A stretch of DNA of 52,744 nucleotides from an uncultured Alphaproteobacteria bacterium. GTDB lineage: Bacteria > Pseudomonadota > Alphaproteobacteria > RF32 > CAG-239. Location: positions 1 to 52,744 of the forward strand of contig CALXPT010000011.1 in NCBI GenBank assembly GCA_944390355.1, in the 5' to 3' direction. Position numbers and translations under genes: made by a program. Under the pieces are notes generated by a model that saw only the letters and a program-made list of their open reading frames with translations, searched no databases and had not been told where the DNA came from. This document shows positions 26,544-33,623 of the stretch, piece after piece (positions within the stretch are counted from its first letter, which is position 1; every line of letters starts with the position of its first letter).

Positions 26544-27176
26544 TTAAGACTGGTGAAGTTTTTTCCAATTTTTACAAATAACAACAATCCACAGAGCCAT
26601 GATAATCCAGAAAATCAAATGCGCCCATGAAATTTGTCCCACTACAAGAAGCACACAACCAAACCCGCCAATCACAGTAGCAAAGTCCATAGACCAACAT
26701 TTTTTCCGTACAGGCTTGCTAAAAACAAAGTAAAGATATAAAACAACAAGACTGATGCTAAAAAACAAATATATTGCTATCAAGGTTTTCCAATCTTTAT
26801 CAAAATTGCAAATATCTTCATTCAATTTATTATTAAAATTTTGAAAAAGAGCCTTTTGCACCATCACCTCAGTTTCATCACCGACAGCTTCGGCCTTTTG
26901 AATAGCCTCTTCTATTTCATGAAATCGAGGTAAGAGCTTATTGCAAGCTATACGCCTTTTCTCCATAGCACGTTCCAAATTTCCTTCATAGCTAAAGAAA
27001 TAAAGGAAATCTTGAACAAAATTACGTTTGATTTCAGCTTGAGTTTCTACGCTTGCATCTTGAGTAATTTGTTTTCCGTCAACAGCACTCCAAGCCGCCA
27101 CACAAAAAAACAAAGCAACTGCAACAGCAATGATTCTACACTTTGTTGTCTTAATGAGATTAATAATACTTTCCAT
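26544..27176 (-). CDS. Membrane protein of unknown function
   Basis: A 210-residue protein that I do not recognise. It has an N-terminal hydrophobic segment (about 15-33, IIAVAVALFFCVAAWSAV), a soluble charged helical middle (about 40-130, with coiled-coil-like stretches such as HEIEEAIQKAEAVGDETEVM), and two to three closely spaced hydrophobic segments at the C-terminus (about 135-155, 165-187, 188-203). The ATG at 27176 is preferred over a TTG eight codons upstream, though neither has a clear ribosome site. It stands alone on the minus strand with a shared terminator. Confidence 0.7.
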   Translation of the reverse strand: MESIINLIKTTKCRIIAVAVALFFCVAAWSAVDGKQITQDASVETQAEIKRNFVQDFLYFFSYEGNLERAMEKRRIACNKLLPRFHEIEEAIQKAEAVGDETEVMVQKALFQNFNNKLNEDICNFDKDWKTLIAIYLFFSISLVVLYLYFVFSKPVRKKCWSMDFATVIGGFGCVLLVVGQISWAHLIFWIIMALWIVVICKNWKKLHQS

Positions 27177-27301
27177 AAAGAATATTTTTAAATTAAACAA
27201 TAATAAAATAAATCTATCCCGACAATACCATAAAATACTTTTTTGTCAAGTTTTTTTTCTAATAGCCGCATGGATTAAATTCCGAAGAAGCAAAAACAAG
27301 A

Positions 27302-27331
27302 TTGACAATCACCCCCATAGTTTAATATACT
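27302..27331 (+). promoter_or_regulatory. Promoter of the structured leader RNA
   Basis: TTGACA (27302-27307), 18-nt spacer, TATACT (27326-27331). Transcription would start near 27338, at the 5' edge of the folded region and far upstream of the HTH start codon. Confidence 0.7.
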
Positions 27332-27337
27332 TCAAGA

Positions 27338-27538
27338 GCCGGTTAGAGGTAGCCGGCGGTGCCTCAAAAACACCTTCACAGTGATAAATCCTCCGCTGGA
27401 AAAGGCGGAGTGCCGGTAATATATTGAATAACGGCGACTGTACTGTGACAGTTTTTGAGCTCCGCCTGCCTAATCTGTTAAATTGGGGAGAATGGTAAGA
27501 AAAAGACCATTAAACACAATTTAAGGGCAGGCTTTTTT
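27338..27538 (+). ncRNA. Structured RNA / candidate attenuator leader upstream of HTH gene
   Basis: About 200 bases without a coding frame, bounded by a promoter and a T-run. Pairings seen: CTCAAAAAC (27363-27371) with GTTTTTGAG (27451-27459); TCACAGT (27376-27382) with ACTGTGA (27442-27448); GGCGG (27355-27359) with CCGCC (27462-27466). Inside lie two hairpins (27391-27396 with 27405-27410; 27412-27415 with 27432-27435). The 3' part can instead form a terminator: GCCTGCC (27464-27470) with GGGCAGGC (27525-27532), TTAAATTG (27478-27485) with CAATTTAA (27517-27524), AATGGT with ACCATT, then TTTTTT. CCGCC is used in both folds, so they exclude each other. It could be a leader or a free small RNA; I cannot match it to 6S, SRP, RNase P or tmRNA. 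Confidence 0.65.
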
Positions 27539-27568
27539 GTTTATAGATAAAAAAAACAGGAGCTAAAA

Positions 27569-27811
27569 ATGGGAATAAAAGCAAAACAAATCAGCTATTT
27601 GAGGGATAACAGACAAGAAGTCGGGCATAAACTTTATGAACTCCGACAAGAATACGGCTTAAGTATAGATGAAGTATGTCAAATCAGCGGTCTGTCGAAG
27701 CTTAGAATAGAACACTTAGAGCAAGGCAAAGGCTTTGACTTAAGGCGTGTCGCCGTGGTGGCGGCAATTTATAACCATAAACTCAAATTTGAACTGGTTG
27801 AAAGTTCTTAA
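27569..27811 (+). CDS. Small helix-turn-helix DNA-binding protein
   Basis: An 80-residue protein made almost entirely of an XRE/Cro-like HTH: VGHKLYELRQEYGLSIDEV, then CQISGLSKLRIEHLEQGKGF and a closing helix LRRVAVVAAIYNHKL. The recognition helix would be around residues 44-52. It has no sensing domain, so it either acts alone or partners another protein. AGGAG lies 6 bases before the ATG. Its start is 31 bases after the T-run of the structured RNA, so its expression may depend on read-through. No neighbour gives a target. Confidence 0.8.
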   Translation: MGIKAKQISYLRDNRQEVGHKLYELRQEYGLSIDEVCQISGLSKLRIEHLEQGKGFDLRRVAVVAAIYNHKLKFELVESS

Positions 27812-27817
27812 ATTAAC

Positions 27818-27848
27818 AAAAAAAAAGCCGCTCTCTAGGGAGCGGCTT
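27818..27848 (-). terminator. Intrinsic terminator of the DUF192 lipoprotein gene
   Basis: AAGCCGCTC (27825-27833) pairs with GAGCGGCTT (27840-27848); on the minus strand a nine-base T-run follows. It can also stop plus-strand transcripts of the HTH gene. Confidence 0.9.
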
Positions 27849-27870
27849 AAAATTTTTGAAAACTAAAGGC

Positions 27871-28686
27871 TTATTCAGCCGCCGGAGCAGTCTCAGCAGC
27901 CGGAGCGGGTTCAGCCACCGGAGCAGCCTCAGCCGCCGGAGCGGGCTCTGCAACAGGAGCAGGCTCTGCAACCGGAGCGGGCTCTGCAACAGGAGCAGGC
28001 TCTGCAACCGGAGCGGGTTCAGCCACCGGAGCGGGTTCAGCCACCGGAGCAGCCTCAGCAGCCGGAGCGGGTTCAGCCGCCGGAGCAGTCTCAGCCACCG
28101 GAGCAGGTTCAGCAACCGGAGCGGGCTCTGCAACCGGAGCGGGCTCTGCAACCGGAGCGGGTTCAGCAACCGGAGCCGGCTCTTCCGCCGCATTCGCATT
28201 TTCTGCAGCCTGAGCCGCCTCAACACTCTCCGCCGTAGTCTTAAATGTGTATTCAACCTTGTCGCCGACCTTTATGTTAAATTTCTTAACTTCGCCGGCA
28301 TTGATTTCAATAACGGAATCAGCTTCTTCAGGGCAAAGAATGGTTTTTGTCGATAGCGGCTCGGCATTTTCATAAATCCAAACAATATTGCCGCTGTTAA
28401 CAAAAATCATATCCAAAGGAATTTTGGTATCCTTCATCCACATGGCAATATTCGTAAATCCGCCGAGATTAAAAATCATACCATTTTTCTCGGGCAAAGA
28501 TTCTCTCCCCATCAACCCTTTGGTTAATTGCTCTTTTGTAACCGCTTCCTCAACAAAAAAAGATGTTTTCGCACCATCTTGAGAAACAATTGTCAACTCA
28601 TTAGTGTTAACAACTTGATTTTCGTCTTTTTTGGAGCAGCTGACCAAAAGGAGGGCAACAACAAATAATTTCAAAAATTTCGACAT
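27871..28686 (-). CDS. DUF192 lipoprotein with Pro/Ala hexapeptide repeat tail
   Basis: A 271-residue predicted lipoprotein: MSKFLKLFVVALLLVSC ends in lipobox LVSC (Cys17). Residues about 30-145 form a DUF192 domain with the usual signatures (VTKEQLTKGLMGRESLPEKN, GMIFNL, MWMKDTKIPLDMIFVN, then ILCPEEADSVIEINAG). The family is common but its function is unknown. The C-terminal ~110 residues are 18 tandem copies of a hexapeptide of the form E-[PTA]-A-P-[VA]-A, probably an extended periplasmic or wall-spanning rod. The ATG at 28686 is chosen because it gives the lipoprotein signal and has AAGGAG upstream; an open frame continues 18 codons further. It follows the Panacea-like gene after 14 bases. 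Confidence 0.88.
   Translation of the reverse strand: MSKFLKLFVVALLLVSCSKKDENQVVNTNELTIVSQDGAKTSFFVEEAVTKEQLTKGLMGRESLPEKNGMIFNLGGFTNIAMWMKDTKIPLDMIFVNSGNIVWIYENAEPLSTKTILCPEEADSVIEINAGEVKKFNIKVGDKVEYTFKTTAESVEAAQAAENANAAEEPAPVAEPAPVAEPAPVAEPAPVAEPAPVAETAPAAEPAPAAEAAPVAEPAPVAEPAPVAEPAPVAEPAPVAEPAPVAEPAPAAEAAPVAEPAPAAETAPAAE
27877..28200 (-). repeat. 18-bp coding minisatellite (18 units)
   Basis: Each unit encodes one hexapeptide of the lipoprotein tail. Units vary by synonymous and a few non-synonymous changes but none breaks the frame. Blocks of identical neighbouring units (for example runs encoding EPAPVA five and six times) suggest expansion by slippage or unequal recombination. Confidence 0.95.
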
Positions 28687-28700
28687 ATTCAAAAAACTCC

Positions 28701-29246
28701 TTAACTTTTGGAATGACTCGAGACCTTGCGAGGTTTCCACGGAGAAACAATCACAGGTCCGTGTTGAGAAAGCAAAACTTTTGGTTTGTTTCTATTCCCA
28801 TCATCATCGGCAATTATACTAGACTTATTTAAAGATTCAACAATAGAATGAAAATCCACAAGGACTTTTGCACCGTTTTTGGCGTTTTCCTTATAGACAC
28901 AGGAGGTTCTGATTATTTTTTGCAGTTCGGCAAAGCTTTTTGCAGAGTATTTTTTCCACATTTCATTCAAGAAATCGGTAATTTTGGGTGTAAATTTGCC
29001 CCGTGGCAAAAAGGGGCGTCCGAGTTCCAAAATTTTTTTCAAATTCGGTTCATAAAAACCCTCGTCATCACAAACAAAAAGAGCAGGGAACAACATTTCC
29101 CGATTATAGGCTTTGGCATAAGTCAGGAGCGACCAAAACAACAACGCTTGCATTTTGTTTTCATCCAAAATTTTATTTTCGTCGCTGGCCTTATCAAAGA
29201 ACCAATAAGCGACATCGACGGCGGATTCGACCTGAGGATAAACCAT
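28701..29246 (-). CDS. Panacea/SocA-like domain protein (tentative)
   Basis: 181 residues. The N-terminal half resembles the Panacea (DUF4065, SocA-like) fold: SAVDVAYWFFDKASDENKIL followed by MQALLFWSLLTYAKAYNREM and LFPALFVCDDEGFYEP, matching the order of an Asp/Ala helix, a Lys/Gln-Leu-Leu-Tyr-type helix and a Leu-Phe strand. Panacea domains occur in antitoxins and phage-linked regulators, but the usual WxYGPV motif is not evident and no toxin gene is adjacent, so this is a weak family call. The C-terminal tail (about 150-181) is basic and ends in Ser/Lys. The ATG at 29246 has GGGAGC upstream. Cotranscription with the DUF192 gene is likely. Confidence 0.6.
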   Translation of the reverse strand: MVYPQVESAVDVAYWFFDKASDENKILDENKMQALLFWSLLTYAKAYNREMLFPALFVCDDEGFYEPNLKKILELGRPFLPRGKFTPKITDFLNEMWKKYSAKSFAELQKIIRTSCVYKENAKNGAKVLVDFHSIVESLNKSSIIADDDGNRNKPKVLLSQHGPVIVSPWKPRKVSSHSKS

Positions 29247-29407
29247 GACAGTAGCTCCCGAAATTAAAACATACCGAATTATAATCAAATAAAAGCAAAA
29301 AAACAAACATTTTATAATTTTTTGTTTTTATCATGAGATTTGTGCTTGTCTATGCCGATATAATATTATATGACTATAAAAAGCTCAGATATCAAAAGGA
29401 AGAAGCA

Positions 29408-30274
29408 ATGTTGACAGTCAAAAGATGTGTTTTTTCGTGTTTAGTATTACTTTTAGGCGCGTGCACGAGTACGTTGCTGCCGGATTATTCGCAAGATTCG
29501 GGCAAACAGGAAATAGCGGCGGGGAGCGGCCTTTCTTCAGATAAAGGGGAAGAGCAAAATTCGGTAGATAAACAAGAGCAAAAAGCCGCAGAGAAAACAG
29601 AAAAAGCAACCGCAGCCTCGAAGGCGGAAACAAAGCCGAAAGAAGCAACCGCCCCGAAAGAAAAAGAGGCTGAAACTTTGGCCGACACGATTACCTTAAA
29701 AAAAGAGCCGAGCAAGAGCGATGAGGCAACAGCCATACACTATATGACGGATGAAGAGTTCATAGCCTCGGTTGAAAAAAGAGAAGCCTCACGCACGATT
29801 CCTGTGATGGAAGAAGAATTGCCTGCGCCATCGCATAAAGCAAAAAACACAGCAAGCAAGGTAGAAAAAAAATCACCGAAGCAAGAATTGGAAACGGCAG
29901 TTTTCTCACCGAGTGTAAGTTATTTGTTGGAAACGGTTTATTTTTCTAACGGCGGAGCCTCATTAACGCAAGAAGGGCAAGCCCAAATTAAAAAGGTTGC
30001 GGCAAAAGCCAAAAAACATAAAGATTATCGGATTCGCGTTTTAGGACATGCTTCGAGCCGCACCCGAGATACGGATATCGCCAGCCACAAACTTGCGAAT
30101 TTCAAAGTTTCGCAGCAGCGTGCGGAAGCCGTAGCCGCGGCACTGAGAAAAACGGGGATTCCCGCATCCAAGATTTCAGTTGAGGCCTTGTCGGATAGTG
30201 CGCCCGCATATCTTGAGGTTATGCCGGAAGGCGAGCGTTTAAACCGTCGTGCCGAGATATATATCAGCTACTAA
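29408..30274 (+). CDS. OmpA-like (Pal-type) peptidoglycan-associated lipoprotein
   Basis: 288 residues. The signal MLTVKRCVFSCLVLLLGAC ends in lipobox LGAC (Cys19). Residues about 25-165 are Lys/Glu/Ala-rich and probably unstructured. The C-terminal domain (about 175-288) is OmpA-like: TVYFSNGGASLTQEGQAQIK, then RIRVLGHASSRTRDT, KVSQQRAEAVAAALRKTGIP and the end ERLNRRAEIYI, which includes the peptidoglycan-binding Asp/Arg-type positions. It would tether an envelope membrane to peptidoglycan. The start at 29408 has AAGGAAG and gives the lipoprotein signal; the frame is open 25 codons upstream. recJ begins 14 bases downstream. Confidence 0.9.
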   Translation: MLTVKRCVFSCLVLLLGACTSTLLPDYSQDSGKQEIAAGSGLSSDKGEEQNSVDKQEQKAAEKTEKATAASKAETKPKEATAPKEKEAETLADTITLKKEPSKSDEATAIHYMTDEEFIASVEKREASRTIPVMEEELPAPSHKAKNTASKVEKKSPKQELETAVFSPSVSYLLETVYFSNGGASLTQEGQAQIKKVAAKAKKHKDYRIRVLGHASSRTRDTDIASHKLANFKVSQQRAEAVAAALRKTGIPASKISVEALSDSAPAYLEVMPEGERLNRRAEIYISY

Positions 30275-30288
30275 AAGTCAAGGTATAA

Positions 30289-32070
30289 ATGGAAGCTGAA
30301 AATATCTTAAATAATCAAAACGAAAAATCTTTGGGTGGCAATATCTGGAAAATGCGCGCATTTTCGGAGCGCACCGCTGAGCTGATATCGCAGAGATTTT
30401 CGTTGCCGTATTTGGTATCCTCCGTTTTGGCGGCCAAGCAAATAAGCGCAGATTCGGTTGAAGATTTTATTGACCCGAAGTTGCAACGCCTGATGCCTGA
30501 TCCCTATTGCCTGAAAGATATGGAAAAGGCGGCCGGAAGGATAGCCCAAGCGATTAAAAATTCTGAGAAGGTAGGTATTATCGGCGACTATGATGTTGAC
30601 GGCGCAACCTCAACCTCGGTATTGCGTTTATTTTTGGAATTTAACGGCCTTAAACCTTATGTCCACATTCCCGAGCGAGAAGAAGGCTACGGCCCGAGTA
30701 AACTTGCATTTGATGAGTTTGCCGTGCAGGACATAAACTTTGTGATAACGGTAGACTGCGGCACGTCGGCGTTTGATGTTTTTGCGGATGCGGTTCAAAG
30801 AGGATTCGAAATCGTAACATTAGACCACCATGAAGCCGAAGCCAAATTGCCGAATATCTATGCATTGGTTAATCCCAAACGCTTGGACGAAGATAATGAC
30901 TATCCCTATTTGCAGTACATGGCGGCCGTCGGCGTTGTGTTTATGACAATAGTAGCCGTGAATCGAATTTTGAGGGAAGACGGGTTTTATAAAAATCACC
31001 CCGAACCGAAATTGATGAACTGGCTGGATTTAGTTGCCTTGGGAACGGTGTGTGATGTAGTTCCGTTGCTGGGGTTAAACCGCGCCTTTGTTCGGCAGGG
31101 GCTTAAAGTAATGGCGCAACGCCAAAACATCGGGCTTAAAACCTTAATAGACAAGTCAAACATAACCGAAGCCCCGTCAGCATTTCACTTAGGCTACATG
31201 TTGGGTCCGAGAATAAATGCATGCGGTCGTGTCGGAGAGGCGTCATTGGGCAACCGCTTGCTGTGTTCAAATTCGGAAGCGGAAGCCGCAATGCTTGCCG
31301 ACAAGTTAAATGGATTTAACGACCAACGCAAAGAAATAGAGTCATATGTATTGCTCAAAGCGATAGAAATATTGGAGAGCAAGCCGCAGGAGTATCCGAT
31401 AGCCTTTGTCGCCGGCAATGATTGGCATCAGGGCGTGATAGGCATTGTCGCCGGCAAACTCAAAGAACGCTACAATGTCCCCGCATTTGTGATGTCGATT
31501 GAAGCAGATGAAGTCAAAGGTTCAGCCCGTTCTATCGCGGGGGTAGATTTGGGAGCGTTGATAATAGCGGCCAAAGAAGAAGGGGTTTTAACCAAAGGCG
31601 GCGGGCACACCATGGCGGCGGGTTTTTCTTTGCGAGAAGATAAAATTGAAGATTTTCGCCGCTTTGTCGGAGAATATGTTAAAAACAAATTGGGCGATGA
31701 AGAGATAGTTCCTGTATTAGAAATTGACGGTTGCCTGAGTGTTATGGGGGCGAGCTATGAACTGGCGGATTCTTTGTCTCGTTTGGAGCCGTATGGTTCG
31801 GGCAATGCTGAGCCGAGGTTAATGTTAACCAATGTCCAAATCAAAAAATCGTCATTAGTAGGTTCGGGGCATGTGCGTTGTTTTTTGAGTGGAGACAACG
31901 GCGGCTCAATCAAGGCGATGGCCTTTCGGAGTGCCGATACCAACCTCGGACAAGCATTGTTAACAGCGGGCAGTGGTTTGTATAATATCGTTGGTGTTTT
32001 GCATAAAGACAATTGGCAGGGGCGCAATGGTGTACAGTTTATAATAGAAGATGCGATGAGGGTATCATAA
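30289..32070 (+). CDS. recJ: Single-strand DNA-specific exonuclease RecJ
   Basis: 5'-3' exonuclease on single-stranded DNA acting in recombination and mismatch repair. DHH-family motifs are in order: IIGDYDVDGATST (about 97-109), VDCGTS, LDHHEAEA (DHH at 179-181), WLDLVALGTVCDVVPL, and the DHHA1 motif GGGHTMAAGF (about 437). 593 residues is a normal size. Its stop overlaps the next start (TAATG), pointing to translational coupling with the DUF502 gene. The order OmpA-like lipoprotein, recJ, DUF502 suggests one operon. Confidence 0.96.
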   Translation: MEAENILNNQNEKSLGGNIWKMRAFSERTAELISQRFSLPYLVSSVLAAKQISADSVEDFIDPKLQRLMPDPYCLKDMEKAAGRIAQAIKNSEKVGIIGDYDVDGATSTSVLRLFLEFNGLKPYVHIPEREEGYGPSKLAFDEFAVQDINFVITVDCGTSAFDVFADAVQRGFEIVTLDHHEAEAKLPNIYALVNPKRLDEDNDYPYLQYMAAVGVVFMTIVAVNRILREDGFYKNHPEPKLMNWLDLVALGTVCDVVPLLGLNRAFVRQGLKVMAQRQNIGLKTLIDKSNITEAPSAFHLGYMLGPRINACGRVGEASLGNRLLCSNSEAEAAMLADKLNGFNDQRKEIESYVLLKAIEILESKPQEYPIAFVAGNDWHQGVIGIVAGKLKERYNVPAFVMSIEADEVKGSARSIAGVDLGALIIAAKEEGVLTKGGGHTMAAGFSLREDKIEDFRRFVGEYVKNKLGDEEIVPVLEIDGCLSVMGASYELADSLSRLEPYGSGNAEPRLMLTNVQIKKSSLVGSGHVRCFLSGDNGGSIKAMAFRSADTNLGQALLTAGSGLYNIVGVLHKDNWQGRNGVQFIIEDAMRVS

Positions 32071-32780
32071 TGTCGGAAAAGGAATTGAAAAAGAGCAAAA
32101 ATCAAGGCAAAGAGGCAGATGTCTTCATGCGTTTGGGCGGCAAGATAAGAGCCTATTTTTTCACCGGCGTTTTGGTAACGGCGCCGGTAGCAATAACGTT
32201 TTATCTGGCATATTACATATTTTTGTGGATAGACACATCCGCCAATAAGTTAATTCCGCCGGAGTTGATAGAAAAATACAATATACCGATGACCATCCCC
32301 GGACTTGGGATTTTATTGTTGTTTTTGTTGTTAACGGTAATCGGAATGTTTGCGGCGGGTTTTGTCGGCAAATTTTTTGTGCATTTAGGAGATTGGGTAG
32401 TTCGCAAACTTCCGGTTATTTCGAGCATATATTCATTACTCAAACAAGTATTTGAAACATTTTTTTCATCGCAGGACAAAGCCTTTAGCAAATGCGTACT
32501 TCTGGAATACCCGCGAAAAGGCTTGTGGGTGATAGGTTTTGTCGGAGCGGAAACGCAAGGCGAGGTTAAGAAAAGGCTTGATGAAAAATTGTTGAGTGTT
32601 TTTGTACCGACCACGCCGAACCCGACATCCGGATTTTTAATATTTGTACCCAAAAAAGATACGATTCCTTTAGATATGAGTGTAGAGGAGGGGTTAAAGC
32701 TGGTTATATCCTGCGGGATAGTTGAGCCGGAAAAACTTCCGGTAAAAAAGAAAGAAAATCACCCCCCTCACAAAAATTAA
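32070..32780 (+). CDS. DUF502 family membrane protein
   Basis: 236 residues with two clear transmembrane helices near the N-terminus (about 33-56: FFTGVLVTAPVAITFYLAYY; about 80-105: IPGLGILLLFLLLTVIGMFA) and the DUF502 block LPVISSIYSLLKQVFETFFS, then LLEYPRKGLWVIGFVGAET and a C-terminal VPTTPNPTSGFLIFVPKKD. DUF502 proteins are widespread inner-membrane proteins without an assigned role. The start ATG shares its A with the recJ stop codon. The stop codon overlaps the stop of the convergent XRE gene (TTAA at 32777-32780). Confidence 0.9.
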   Translation: MSEKELKKSKNQGKEADVFMRLGGKIRAYFFTGVLVTAPVAITFYLAYYIFLWIDTSANKLIPPELIEKYNIPMTIPGLGILLLFLLLTVIGMFAAGFVGKFFVHLGDWVVRKLPVISSIYSLLKQVFETFFSSQDKAFSKCVLLEYPRKGLWVIGFVGAETQGEVKKRLDEKLLSVFVPTTPNPTSGFLIFVPKKDTIPLDMSVEEGLKLVISCGIVEPEKLPVKKKENHPPHKN

Positions 32781-33232
32781 TCGACGGCATAGTGGATGAG
32801 CTTTCGAATAGTAAGCCTAAGTTCTGGAGATTTAATTTTATGTAAAGCAACGATAAGCTCAAGGTCGTCATTATCAAAAAGTTGAGGAATATCGAGAGAA
32901 TTGAGGGAGAGGGGCGCAGCCACATTTTCGCAATCATAAAGTTTGCATAAGGATTGGGAAGAGGCCTGTTCGACAACTCCGTCAAAGAAAAAAGAAATTG
33001 ATACTTGCAGTATTTTAGATAAATCCCAAAGTCTGCTGGAGCCGACGCGTGTATTTCCCTGTTCATATTTTTGCACTTGTTGAGGAGTGATGCCGAGAAT
33101 ACTAGCGACTTTAGCCTGAGACAATTTAAGCATCTGCCGTCGAATTCGGATACGTTGCCCGACATAGGCATCGATAGGGTTAGGTGAATCGTTATCCGAA
33201 TTTTTGAGATTTTTTTTGTATTGATAAATCAT
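32777..33232 (-). CDS. XRE-family transcriptional regulator
   Basis: 151 residues. A Cro/C1-type HTH occupies about 20-80: VGQRIRIRRQMLKLSQAKVA, SILGITPQQVQKYEQGNTRV and LWDLSKILQVSISFFFDGV, a pattern very common among alphaproteobacterial regulators. The rest is an acidic helical tail without a recognisable sensor. The ATG at 33232 has GGGGAG upstream; a TTG three codons earlier is too close to that site. The gene lies directly after a structured leader with its own promoter and terminator, and downstream of nifJ on the same strand, so it may be controlled by attenuation and could regulate nifJ, which is a guess. Confidence 0.87.
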   Translation of the reverse strand: MIYQYKKNLKNSDNDSPNPIDAYVGQRIRIRRQMLKLSQAKVASILGITPQQVQKYEQGNTRVGSSRLWDLSKILQVSISFFFDGVVEQASSQSLCKLYDCENVAAPLSLNSLDIPQLFDNDDLELIVALHKIKSPELRLTIRKLIHYAVD

Positions 33233-33262
33233 TTTAACCAACTCCCCGTATTAAATAGCAAC

Positions 33263-33290
33263 AAAATAAAGACCGCTGAAAAGCGGTCGG
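33263..33290 (-). terminator. Terminator of the leader RNA before the XRE gene
   Basis: On the minus strand GACCGC (33288-33283) pairs with GCGGTC (33276-33271), loop 6 nt, then TTTATTTT. It ends about 30 bases before the XRE start codon. Confidence 0.8.
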
Positions 33291-33510
33291 GAAGTTCATC
33301 AATCATATTCTGAGAAATGATTCTTGTGGCCTTTAAAACCACTACAGTCAGTTAGCTTTTGGACATACGCCACAAGCTCCCCGACCGAAGGTCGAGGATG
33401 ATGTGACAAAAAACGTCTAACGGTAACATCTTGCCGCTCAGAATAAAAGGATTGATGAAAATCCCGCACCGCACTCACGGTGCTAAGCGCAGGCTTTCAA
33501 CCCACGCCTG
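33263..33510 (-). ncRNA. Structured RNA / candidate attenuator leader upstream of XRE gene
   Basis: About 250 bases on the minus strand, non-coding. A long arm is formed by 33450-33459 with 33295-33304 (10 bp) continued by 33437-33444 with 33307-33314 (8 bp). Inside it are an 8-bp hairpin (33369-33376 with 33323-33330) and a small hairpin closed by CGACC/GGTCG (33383-33394). The terminator stem at 33271-33288 competes with an 11-bp pairing between 33377-33387 and 33284-33294. I see none of the conserved blocks of RNase P, SRP or tmRNA RNA. It may be a cis-acting leader of the XRE gene or an independent small RNA. Confidence 0.65.
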
Positions 33511-33516
33511 ACAGCA

Positions 33517-33544
33517 AATATAAATAATATTTCTTAAAATTCAA
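33517..33544 (-). promoter_or_regulatory. Promoter of the XRE leader RNA
   Basis: Minus strand: TTGAAT (33544-33539), 16-nt spacer, TATATT (33522-33517). Start expected near 33510, at the first base of the folded region. Confidence 0.55.
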
Positions 33545-33569
33545 CTAAAAAATAAAATCAACCTTTAAC

Positions 33570-33601
33570 AAAAAAAAAGCTCCTGATTTTCATCAAGAGC
33601 T
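33570..33601 (-). terminator. Intrinsic terminator of nifJ
   Basis: AGCTCcTGA (33578-33586) pairs with TCAaGAGCT (33593-33601) with one mismatch; on the minus strand a T-run of seven or more follows. Confidence 0.85.
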
Positions 33602-33623
33602 TTCTGTAAAGCAGGATAATGAA

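Noticed and set aside
27338..27538. 6S, SRP, tmRNA or RNase P identity for the structured RNA
   Set aside because: I could not find the SRP GGAAG/GCAGCC block, a tmRNA tag frame, or the RNase P GAGGAAAGTC block. 6S has little conserved sequence, so it is not excluded but not supported either.
27856..28356. Plus-strand 166-residue Arg/Ser-rich frame and a minus-strand Leu/Arg-rich frame
   Set aside because: Both are shadows of the 18-bp repeat in the DUF192 lipoprotein, which has a lipobox and a conserved domain in its own frame.
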